From the NCBI GenBank assembly GCA_003562535.1, contig PWUP01000278.1, forward strand, positions 1 to 5,393: a stretch of 5,393 nucleotides of DNA, written 5' to 3'. A model generated the notes under the pieces. That model was not told where the DNA came from and did no database searches. It worked only from the letters and a program-made list of their open reading frames with translations. The DNA is from Gammaproteobacteria bacterium (GTDB lineage Bacteria > Pseudomonadota > Gammaproteobacteria > Competibacterales > Competibacteraceae). How positions within the stretch are numbered: position 1 is the first letter of the stretch; each line of letters starts with the position of its first letter. This document shows, piece after piece, positions 1 to 5,202 of this stretch. The position numbers and the translations under genes are program-made.

Positions 1-183
1 CCAGTCTGCTCTAACCTCGGAAACCTGTTGATCCCTCGGTAAATCACCGGCTCCACTGGCACCGACAGTTTGTGCCCAAGCACTGTTTGCCGCTAAACAT
101 ATAACGACCAGTAGCAGCAATGCACTCAGTAAATACGATATGCAGGGGGAGGTATTAATGCGCATGGCCCATTGAGTAGACAT
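1..183 (-). CDS. Secreted protein, N-terminal fragment (candidate capsule export protein, KpsD/SLBB-like)
   Basis: This is the first 61 codons of a gene that continues beyond the left edge. The ATG at 183-181 is preceded by a good ribosome binding site (GAGGA, 5-nt spacer) that overlaps the stop codon of the lipoprotein gene upstream. The product has a clear Sec signal peptide: a hydrophobic core at about residues 17-32 (YLLSALLLLVVICLAA) and a likely signal peptidase I site after NSAWA (residue 37), leaving a mature start QTVGASGAGD. Nothing in the 24 mature residues identifies a family. Its place as third gene after kpsS and a lipoprotein suggests an outer-membrane or periplasmic polysaccharide export protein such as KpsD, but that is inference from context only. 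Another secreted envelope protein is equally possible. Confidence 0.75.
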   Translation of the reverse strand, partial: MSTQWAMRINTSPCISYLLSALLLLVVICLAANSAWAQTVGASGAGDLPRDQQVSEVRADW

Positions 184-188
184 TGTGA

Positions 189-193
189 TCCTC
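189..193 (-). promoter_or_regulatory. Ribosome binding site of the exported-protein gene, overlapping the upstream stop
   Basis: GAGGA on the minus strand lies 5 nt before the ATG at 183 and shares bases with the TGA stop (194-192) of the lipoprotein gene. This arrangement fixes the start codon and suggests that translation of the two genes is coupled. Confidence 0.7.
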
Positions 194-569
194 AGAGTGA
201 CGGTACCAGCATGCGCACTTTAACCCACTGCTGTGGCTGGCTGCGACACACCAGCCCCTGTTGTGGAACGTCCATAGGGCTACGCACAGTAATGCGCCGA
301 CACGGGCGTCCACTGGCCGCATCGTAAATTTCTGCAGTGGTGATCTGAACTTGCTCACCCCAAGGGCTTACGGTGGCCTGAGTGCTTGCCCCTGCGGCGG
401 CAGTCTCGAAAAACGCACTGAGTTCATTGGACAATGGGGTTTGCGTTGGGCTGTGGGTAACGGTGGTCGCGTGAGACGGCCAGCCGTTCATTTCGCGGGC
501 ACAACCGCTAACCATCAGAACTAGCAGCATCAGGACAGCCGCGCTATTAAACTTCTTGATAACAACCAT
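192..569 (-). CDS. Small outer-membrane lipoprotein in the capsule operon
   Basis: The product is 125 aa. A lipoprotein signal peptide is visible: basic start (MVVIKKF), hydrophobic core, and lipobox MVSGC with the acylated Cys at residue 23. Residue +2 after Cys is Ala, not Asp, so outer-membrane sorting is expected. Residues 30-67 are Ser/Thr/Pro/Ala-rich and probably a flexible spacer. The C-terminal part (about 68-122) looks like a small beta-rich domain with the pattern PWGEQVQIT, AASGRPCRR, GLVCRS and WVKVRML. Cys90 and Cys108 could form a disulfide. The pattern recalls small 'DVU3141-type' lipoproteins and the C-terminal half of 17-kDa surface antigens, but I cannot confirm the family and no biochemical function is claimed. 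The gene starts 16 bp after the kpsS stop, with only a weak AAGA-type ribosome binding site, and ends 8 bp before the next gene, so it is very likely co-transcribed with both. A role as an envelope accessory to capsule export is inference. Confidence 0.85.
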   Translation of the reverse strand: MVVIKKFNSAAVLMLLVLMVSGCAREMNGWPSHATTVTHSPTQTPLSNELSAFFETAAAGASTQATVSPWGEQVQITTAEIYDAASGRPCRRITVRSPMDVPQQGLVCRSQPQQWVKVRMLVPSL

Positions 570-585
570 GTGAATATCTTAAATA

Positions 586-1947
586 TCATACAACTCGGCG
601 ACGTGGCAGGACGTATGGTTCAGTCGCCACGACGGAATTGTCAGGTTGCGGGTAGTGAATCCATGTCACATTCGATGGGGTATGCGGTTTGGGGTGATGC
701 TGAGCCATAATACGCTCGGGTCGGGTTTCAGCATCCAACAGTCTTTCTACCAACGCTGGGATCAACACTTTACGGCCACGGATGGAATAAAAGCTGCCGT
801 TAATCTGGCAGTCTTTGAGTAGAAAATACCGCAGGGATTGATAAAAACGGTGCTTGGGTTTGGGTAAGCGCTGCCAGAAAGCATCTAAGGCGCATTGCGC
901 CGTCAATTCAGGCTGGTTATAAATCGCCCGCCCCATGACTTTGGTTGGGCAGCGATGATGGATGGCTTGTAGTCCAACCGTGCTATTAACTGTAACCACG
1001 CCAGCGGCATGTTTTAACAAGACGGGTATTGCACCGGTTTCCAAAAATACCACACGATTTTTAATACCTAAAGGAATAGCCAACTGATTCACTACACGCT
1101 GATAATTGACAACCTCACTGTCGAGGGGGTGCACTTTGACCGCCAGCCGACTGTTTTTTGGGGCATGTTGGGCAAATGAAGTCAGCACCTCGTTGAGAAA
1201 CTGGCGCATATTGACGTAATCAGAATGATGCAGCACTTGCGCATCGGCATCAAGCTGTAGCGGAACCAAGTAAAACGGCTCGGGCGATTCCAACAAGGAT
1301 TGCACCGCCAGCTCACTACGTCGTACTCGACCTAAACGGCGCACTGTGAGTTTACGCAACCACGCCACAGCCTCAAGCAGATACGATACGGGACGATGCG
1401 AACGATAAAAAGGGTAAAGCACTGTACCAAAAAATCTTTTGAGATAATAAATATGGCACCAAAACACCAAGCCACGTAAAGTACGGCCTACTGGTTTAGA
1501 ATTTTCAAAGGCCTGGAGGTCAAGATGGCGGGTATTAGTCTGAGTCAACCAAGCCCGGAAGCGTTCGACGAGATTCGAATGAGCATTGACGCCATCGCAT
1601 TCTAAGGTAACCCAATTGGGACGCAAATAACCTTCTTCCAACACCCAGATTTTGAGATTCAAATCGTGCTTCAGGGTAATCACTTCTTGGTGATAGGTGC
1701 GACAGTCACCATACAGCAGCACATCCGTAACCTCATAGTCTAGGATTACCTTTTTAACCCAGGTTTGAAAATTGGCTGGGCGTCCACGATAGGGTAAGTA
1801 CTGGGCATGGTGACTGCTTAGACTGCAATCGCCTGAGTTCAGCGCCACTCGCAACACTTGGTGACCGGCCGCGCTTAGAGCGGCGGCAATCTGCTCAAAA
1901 AACGGGCCATGAGGCCCCTGCAAAAACAGGAAAACCCTCGTGTTCAT
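586..1947 (-). CDS. kpsS: KpsS, capsule anchor beta-Kdo transferase (adds first Kdo to phosphatidylglycerol)
   Basis: The product is 453 aa and belongs to the capsule polysaccharide synthesis family (Capsule_synth). In E. coli, KpsS transfers the first Kdo from CMP-Kdo to phosphatidylglycerol at the inner face of the inner membrane, priming the anchor that KpsC extends. Family hallmarks are present in order: LQGPHGPFF at 9-17, YGDCR at 79-83, EEGYLRP at 104-110, GVNAHS at 119-124, KVHPLD at 271-276, TVNSTVGL at 319-326 and VMGRAIYN at 337-344. No signal peptide or membrane helix is seen, as expected for a peripheral cytoplasmic enzyme. The ATG at 1947 puts the LQGP motif at the usual distance from the N-terminus; the ribosome binding site is weak (GAG about 10 nt upstream). 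The protein runs roughly 45-60 residues longer than typical KpsS: after about residue 405 comes a Pro/His/Arg-rich tail that resembles nothing in the family. It heads the probable operon with the lipoprotein and exported-protein genes. The family assignment is secure. Confidence 0.95.
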   Translation of the reverse strand: MNTRVFLFLQGPHGPFFEQIAAALSAAGHQVLRVALNSGDCSLSSHHAQYLPYRGRPANFQTWVKKVILDYEVTDVLLYGDCRTYHQEVITLKHDLNLKIWVLEEGYLRPNWVTLECDGVNAHSNLVERFRAWLTQTNTRHLDLQAFENSKPVGRTLRGLVFWCHIYYLKRFFGTVLYPFYRSHRPVSYLLEAVAWLRKLTVRRLGRVRRSELAVQSLLESPEPFYLVPLQLDADAQVLHHSDYVNMRQFLNEVLTSFAQHAPKNSRLAVKVHPLDSEVVNYQRVVNQLAIPLGIKNRVVFLETGAIPVLLKHAAGVVTVNSTVGLQAIHHRCPTKVMGRAIYNQPELTAQCALDAFWQRLPKPKHRFYQSLRYFLLKDCQINGSFYSIRGRKVLIPALVERLLDAETRPERIMAQHHPKPHTPSNVTWIHYPQPDNSVVATEPYVLPRRRVV

Positions 1948-1992
1948 GGGTGATTCGCTCGATGTCTGGATGTAATCGGTAGTGTGACTCGC

Positions 1993-1998
1993 ATTGTA
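1993..1998 (-). promoter_or_regulatory. Possible -10 box for the kpsS operon
   Basis: TACAAT on the minus strand matches the sigma-70 -10 consensus at 5 of 6 positions. It would start a transcript about 40 nt before the kpsS ATG. No convincing -35 box lies 16-18 bp further upstream, so this is a weak candidate that would need an activator. Confidence 0.2.
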
Positions 1999-2032
1999 TA
2001 GATAACCATTCGCGACCTGTAGGTTCGTAGGC

Positions 2033-2038
2033 TATAAT
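2033..2038 (+). promoter_or_regulatory. Probable -10 box for the PagL-like gene
   Basis: TATAAT on the plus strand is a perfect sigma-70 -10 hexamer. The sequence at -35 (TTCGCG with an 18-bp spacer) matches poorly and there is no TGn extension. Transcription would start near 2045, inside the small ATTGC/GCAAT inverted repeat, giving a leader of about 145 nt that contains the dyad at 2106-2123. Confidence 0.35.
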
Positions 2039-2105
2039 ATGTCATTGCCTGCAATTTGCCTATGCAGTAATAGCACCAATCCGACATTAAGGATGACCAG
2101 CGAGT

Positions 2106-2123
2106 TGTCGGACACGTCCTACA
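2106..2123. promoter_or_regulatory. 18-bp interrupted palindrome, candidate operator
   Basis: TGTCGGACACGTCCTACA reads as TGT-n-GGAC-nn-GTCC-n-ACA: seven symmetric base pairs on each side of a 2-bp centre, with one unmatched pair. The size and TGT/ACA ends are typical of dimeric repressor sites, such as those of TetR- or GntR-type regulators. It lies between the divergent genes, inside the predicted PagL-like leader. In RNA it could also form a short hairpin. No regulator gene is present in the window to assign to it. Confidence 0.3.
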
Positions 2124-2177
2124 CGGTATTAACATAAGTCTGCTAATCAAGACGAACGACTATAACTTTTTCAGGAT

Positions 2178-2182
2178 AGGGG
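2178..2182 (+). promoter_or_regulatory. Ribosome binding site of the PagL-like gene
   Basis: AGGGG sits 7 nt before the ATG at 2190, the strongest ribosome binding site on the plus strand here, with a second AGGA a few bases upstream. It fixes the start codon. Confidence 0.7.
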
Positions 2183-2189
2183 TAACGAC

Positions 2190-2840
2190 ATGATACATAA
2201 TCAATCTTTTTTTGCATGGGCTGTAACCAGAGCAGTCAGCATAGGATTAGCGGCTATGCTGTTGTTAACCGAGGGTGCAGTGGCAGACAATTTACCGCAG
2301 TTGCAATGGAAGGAACAGGCTACGCTATCAGATACCCATTTGACAAGGCGTGCGCCCCTGTTTCAGCAAGGGTCATCGTTTTGGTCTGTCAATTTTGGTG
2401 CTTCGCGTGACCGCTCCCGAGGCGAATTATACCCCACACAGATTCAGTTTAACCACTATGTTCAAGATGAATTCGCTGTTCTTTTTGGAATTTCTTTGGG
2501 TTATGCCAAGGCCCAGCGAACAGACAATGCCTTATACATTGGTCCGGACTTAGGGTTACGTTGGCATTTCATTGCAAGTGAGCCTTGGTCGCTGTATGTG
2601 GATGGTAACGCAGGAGTCATTTTTCACCGCGATCCGATCTTTTCGCCGGACAGTTTGAATTTTAATTTTAATTTACAATCGGGTTTCGGTATGACTTATC
2701 GACTCAATGAACGCCTTGTGCTTAATAGCGGGCTACGTTTTCAGCATTTATCTAATGGCAGAATAGAAGGAAAACAGCGCAATATCAGTTACAACACCTT
2801 GTTAGGGTATGTGGGGTTTATGTTTCCATTAATGCCTTGA
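2190..2840 (+). CDS. PagL-like outer-membrane protein (lipid A 3-O-deacylase / acyloxyacyl hydrolase family)
   Basis: The product is 216 aa. A signal peptide spans residues 1-32 (hydrophobic core SIGLAAMLLL, cleavage after GAVA). The rest alternates in the manner of an eight-stranded outer-membrane barrel, for example FAVLFGISLGYA, YIGPDLGLRWHF, WSLYVDGNAGVIF, SGFGMTYRL and GYVGFMFP. The family signature HxSN is in the last third: H186-L-S188-N189, preceded by SGLRFQ. In Pseudomonas PagL, His and Ser of this motif act with a Glu 12 residues after the Ser to release the 3-O acyl chain of lipid A. Here the equivalent stretch (RNISYN, 197-202) carries no acid; the only nearby one is E193. Activity is therefore uncertain. 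The gene is antisense to kpsS and kpsC and overlaps the kpsC 3' end by 23 bp; its last residues (MFPLMP) are coded within that overlap. Parts are more AT-rich than kpsC (for example 2641-2700), which may reflect later acquisition. Family call is good, enzyme activity is not shown. Confidence 0.85.
   Translation: MIHNQSFFAWAVTRAVSIGLAAMLLLTEGAVADNLPQLQWKEQATLSDTHLTRRAPLFQQGSSFWSVNFGASRDRSRGELYPTQIQFNHYVQDEFAVLFGISLGYAKAQRTDNALYIGPDLGLRWHFIASEPWSLYVDGNAGVIFHRDPIFSPDSLNFNFNLQSGFGMTYRLNERLVLNSGLRFQHLSNGRIEGKQRNISYNTLLGYVGFMFPLMP
2818..2840. other. 23-bp tail-to-tail overlap of kpsC and the PagL-like gene
   Basis: The kpsC stop (TAA, minus strand, 2820-2818) lies inside the last codons of the PagL-like gene, whose stop (TGA, 2838-2840) lies inside the last codons of kpsC. 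Both frames are well supported by protein homology, so the overlap is real. No stem followed by a T-tract is seen in or near it, so transcripts from either side probably run into the other gene. Confidence 0.85.
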
Positions 2841-4863
2841 GTTTGCGACCTTGGCGGCGCAACCAACCCGATTTGAGCCGAGCAAGTTGCCCAGTAGCCG
2901 CCAAAGCGTCGCGTTGTTTGGCTAAGCGGGTCAGTACCGCCTCACAGGTGGTAAATCCCTGCAACGTCCAATCCCAATACAGGGGATAATGCAGTAAGAC
3001 ACCGGCTACCAGCTCGTCAAGACTCAGTTTACGGGTGCGCCGTGGTAATGTGAGTTGATCTTGAGTTAACCCCCAGCCAGCGTAGAAAGGCCTTCCAAAC
3101 ACCACTACGGATTTGTTGCGTAACAACGCCTCAAATCCAGCCATTGACGTCATGGTGTACACGCTGTCAGCGGCATCAATGCAACTGATTAAGCTCGCGG
3201 CTGTTTCAACATGATCGGCATACGCTCTAGCTTGGGTATCGCTCACCCGGCCCTTACGGTTACCCGATGCCACATCGGGATGAGGTTTATAGACAATAAA
3301 CGCCTCAGGGCAGGCTGCACGAACGGCTTGTAACACACCGAGATTAGTCCGCACCGACTCACAGCCGTGGATAATTGAGGCATCATCTTCCACTTGACCG
3401 GGAACCAGCACAATGGTTTTACCCTGATGGAGCCAACTCACAGTCGTGTGTGGTTCCAGATTGTATTTGGTTACACCATGCTGAATAATTAAGCGGCGCA
3501 CCTGTTGGGCGTGTTGCAGCGTAGCTTGGTCAAACACGCTATGATTGAGCTGCTGCTCTAAATCGGATGGAGTGCGCGGGTCAAAATACAAACCTTGGGC
3601 ATCCAGTACTACGGACTGCGGGGGGATAAGCAGGTCGGATCCCAAACCCACTGAGCGGTAAAACCCATCTTCCAGATGCCATATCTGCGCGCCGCTGCGA
3701 TGGGCTAATGCTTTAAGAGCTTTGGGGGATTCTCGTCCCCAGTGTGCTAATCCCACGCCTGCTTGAGGGTGAAGCCGAGCCGCCGCAGTGGGACGCGCTA
3801 CACAGCGCACCCCCTGTGGTGCCATCGCCAGTATTGGAGCCAGTTGTTTGCGTTTCCATCGTTGTAAACCTACGGCAATAAACCGGTGCGGTAGCCGTTG
3901 TACGATCTGGCGCTGGTGTACTAACCAATCGATGACGTTAAAAATAGTACCAAGTTGATGGGTAAACGGATTGAGATAGCGGCAGTAATGGAAATACGCA
4001 GCCGCGAACAACTCTGTGACATCGCGTTGGCGGCTGCGGCGTACACAAGTTTGGCGGTCATCGGTCACCCCCCATCCAGCATACCACGGCAGTCCGAAGA
4101 CACTGACCGGCTTACCGGCCAAGGCCGCCTCAAAACCCATTTGTGAGGTCACCACATAGACCCGATCCATGTGCTCAATCAGACTCCAAGGATTTGCAGC
4201 GGCTCGGATCATAACCGTGCGCTCATCGTCCTGAATATCAGTGAGATAACCGCCTTTATCGCCAGCACTCACCTCGGGATGAGTTTTAATATAGATCAGC
4301 GCCTCGGGATTTTCCTCTCGGGCAGCGGCTAACATGGCGGGAAAAGTCGCCGCTGAAGCCGCTCCGAGAGCAATACTGATATCACCATAGGTTTGATCAA
4401 TGACTAAAACCCGTTGGGTAGCGGGTTGAGCAAACCCGTCAGGATCAGCCAGTGGGGCGTGATTGTATTTGCTCAACCGATGCTGGCGCAGCAATTCAAT
4501 AGCACGGTGGACATCGCCGTCGATACCAGCCAGCACATTACCCGAGGTTTGCAACTGCGTTTCTAGTGCGGAAGGACGGGTACTGTCGTAGTAAATGCCT
4601 TGCGCATCGACTATCAGTGCGAGCGGGGGAAAGGTTTTGCCCGTGCCATAGGAGCGCAAAAAACCGTCTTCTAAACGTAAACAGGTGCAGTTTAAGCGCT
4701 GAGCTAATGTTTCGGCCCACCGCCCACTGGGTTTAGCACCCCATCCGGCCACAGCATCTACCTTTAACGTTTTCGACCACCTAGGGACGGGTTGAACTGT
4801 TGCAGAGAGCAAGGTGTTGAGCAATGGGATTTTGGCGATATGGGCAGAGCAGGCTATGATCAT
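2818..4863 (-). CDS. kpsC: KpsC, dual-module beta-Kdo transferase that extends the capsule lipid anchor
   Basis: The product is 681 aa from the ATG at 4863, close to the usual KpsC length. E. coli KpsC extends Kdo-phosphatidylglycerol with alternating beta-2,4 (N-module) and beta-2,7 (C-module) Kdo from CMP-Kdo; it is the prototype of family GT107. Both modules are visible as an internal duplication. N-module: LEDGFLRS 64-71, YYDSTRPSALE 91-101, SKYN 131-134, IDQTYGDIS 155-163, IKTHPE 192-197, TSQMGFEA 239-246, WYAGWG 260-265. C-module: LEDGFYRS 397-404, YFDPRTPSDLE 426-436, TKYN 465-468, PGQVEDDAS 488-496, YKPHPD 525-530, TSMAGFEA 572-579, FYAGWG 593-598. All paired motifs are present, so both active sites look functional. 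There is no signal peptide; the enzyme is cytoplasmic and membrane-associated. Start choice: a TTG at 4881 would add six residues, but the product from the ATG (MIIACSAHIAKIPLL) matches the N-terminus I recall for E. coli KpsC (MIGIYSPGIWRIPHL). Neither start has a ribosome binding site. The basic C-terminus is coded opposite the PagL-like gene end. Confidence 0.96.
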   Translation of the reverse strand: MIIACSAHIAKIPLLNTLLSATVQPVPRWSKTLKVDAVAGWGAKPSGRWAETLAQRLNCTCLRLEDGFLRSYGTGKTFPPLALIVDAQGIYYDSTRPSALETQLQTSGNVLAGIDGDVHRAIELLRQHRLSKYNHAPLADPDGFAQPATQRVLVIDQTYGDISIALGAASAATFPAMLAAAREENPEALIYIKTHPEVSAGDKGGYLTDIQDDERTVMIRAAANPWSLIEHMDRVYVVTSQMGFEAALAGKPVSVFGLPWYAGWGVTDDRQTCVRRSRQRDVTELFAAAYFHYCRYLNPFTHQLGTIFNVIDWLVHQRQIVQRLPHRFIAVGLQRWKRKQLAPILAMAPQGVRCVARPTAAARLHPQAGVGLAHWGRESPKALKALAHRSGAQIWHLEDGFYRSVGLGSDLLIPPQSVVLDAQGLYFDPRTPSDLEQQLNHSVFDQATLQHAQQVRRLIIQHGVTKYNLEPHTTVSWLHQGKTIVLVPGQVEDDASIIHGCESVRTNLGVLQAVRAACPEAFIVYKPHPDVASGNRKGRVSDTQARAYADHVETAASLISCIDAADSVYTMTSMAGFEALLRNKSVVVFGRPFYAGWGLTQDQLTLPRRTRKLSLDELVAGVLLHYPLYWDWTLQGFTTCEAVLTRLAKQRDALAATGQLARLKSGWLRRQGRKLKALMET

Positions 4864-4902
4864 TATTTTGTGGTGCGACAAGAACTACATTGGGGCTATT
4901 AA

Positions 4903-4908
4903 ATTATA
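4903..4908 (-). promoter_or_regulatory. Possible -10 box for kpsC
   Basis: The minus strand reads TATAAT, a perfect -10 hexamer. The best -35 partner (ATAACA) requires a 19-bp spacer. Transcription would start near 4896, leaving a leader of about 15 nt to the TTG or about 33 nt to the ATG, with no ribosome binding site for either. The box lies 34 bp after the stop of the NUDIX remnant, so kpsC may have its own promoter rather than depend on that truncated gene. Confidence 0.3.
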
Positions 4909-4941
4909 GTAGCACGATTTAGAATCCTGTTATGGGGTTGG

Positions 4942-5073
4942 CTACTGCATCCACTTCCTCGCCATGCGCAACATCGACGCCTCTTGAGTATAGTCTGCTA
5001 AGCGCTCAATCGGTACCCAGGCCAGATCATGGGATTCGGCACCGACAGTATAGGTGTGTCCCGTTCCGTGTGA
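4942..5073 (-). pseudogene. 3' remnant of a NUDIX hydrolase gene, truncated next to the IS element
   Basis: This frame is open from a TGA at 5076-5074 down to a TAG at 4944-4942 and gives about 43 residues. The stretch GAESHDLAWVPIERLADY, followed by TQEASMLRMARKW, is what the C-terminal end of bacterial NUDIX hydrolases looks like: the ESHDLAWVP strand after the Nudix helix, then a closing helix with MLRMARKW. The Nudix box itself (GX5EX7REUXEEXGU) is absent, because the coding sequence stops making sense upstream of about 5060-5073, where IS-like sequence begins. There is no start codon with a ribosome binding site in the remnant, so it is a dead fragment. NUDIX enzymes hydrolyse nucleoside diphosphate-linked compounds; whether the ancestral gene had anything to do with capsule precursors cannot be told. 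Confidence 0.7.
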
Positions 5074-5104
5074 TCATATACCTTATCGGAGTGATCCGCT
5101 ATTC

Positions 5105-5139
5105 TTAGCGCGAGAGGTACTGCGAACCCTACGCGCTGA
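5105..5139. repeat. Imperfect inverted repeat in the IS/NUDIX junction region
   Basis: TTAGCGCG (5105-5112) faces CGCGCTGA (5132-5139): six perfect pairs (AGCGCG/CGCGCT) plus a G:T and a T:A pair. A second short stem, GGT/ACC, lies inside at 5116-5118 and 5126-5128. It can fold as a hairpin in single-stranded DNA or RNA. Its role is unknown; it may be part of the subterminal region of the IS. Confidence 0.45.
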
Positions 5140-5146
5140 GTCGAAA

Positions 5147-5165
5147 GGGGGTTCAAACCGCCCCC
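5147..5165. repeat. G5/C5 inverted repeat upstream of the transposase
   Basis: GGGGG (5147-5151) and CCCCC (5161-5165) flank TTCAAACCG, a short strong hairpin eight bases after the preceding inverted repeat. No T-tract follows on either strand, so it is not a clear terminator, though a hairpin at this place could block read-through transcription from outside into the transposase, as known for some IS elements. Confidence 0.4.
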
Positions 5166-5202
5166 TGAAGACCCCATCATCGACTTGACAGGATACCCGA
5201 CG

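Larger units (their letters stand above)
1948..2189. other. Divergent intergenic region between kpsS and the PagL-like gene
   Basis: These 242 bp separate two divergently transcribed genes and must hold the promoter of the PagL-like gene and probably one for the kpsS operon. Visible elements are a perfect TATAAT (plus strand, 2033-2038), a TACAAT (minus, 1993-1998), a short perfect inverted repeat ATTGC-CT-GCAAT at 2044-2055 beside the expected PagL-like transcription start, and an 18-bp interrupted dyad at 2106-2123. No convincing small gene is seen. The minus-strand open frame across it has a TTG start without a ribosome binding site and a non-protein-like composition. Confidence 0.6.

Noticed and set aside
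2063..2078. Sigma-54-like GG-N10-GC element on the minus strand (TGGTGC-N5-CTGCA)
   Set aside because: Only the GG/GC core spacing fits; several consensus bases differ and this core is common by chance.
1944..2150. 68-codon minus-strand frame overlapping the kpsS start by ATGA
   Set aside because: The ATGA overlap looks like coupling, but the frame starts with TTG without a ribosome binding site, reads as Arg/Cys/Thr-rich without domain sense, and covers the divergent promoter region.
2842..2863. TTGCG/CGCAA inverted repeat after the PagL-like stop as a possible terminator
   Set aside because: Only five pairs with a long loop, inside kpsC coding sequence, and no T-tract on either strand.
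2934..2941. GGCGGTAC on the minus strand, similar to the ops element (GGCGGTAG) used by RfaH in capsule operons
   Set aside because: One base differs, it lies inside the kpsC 3' coding sequence rather than in a leader, and no JUMPstart-like context surrounds it.
3713..4146. Two open frames of 60-70 codons opposite or out of frame with kpsC
   Set aside because: They are shadows of a well-supported GT107 coding sequence, with no start signals or recognisable products.
5147..5165. tRNA T-arm-like sequence (GGGGG-TTCAAAC)
   Set aside because: No matching acceptor strand, no convincing anticodon arm and no CCA end upstream or downstream; the G5/C5 hairpin is a simpler reading.
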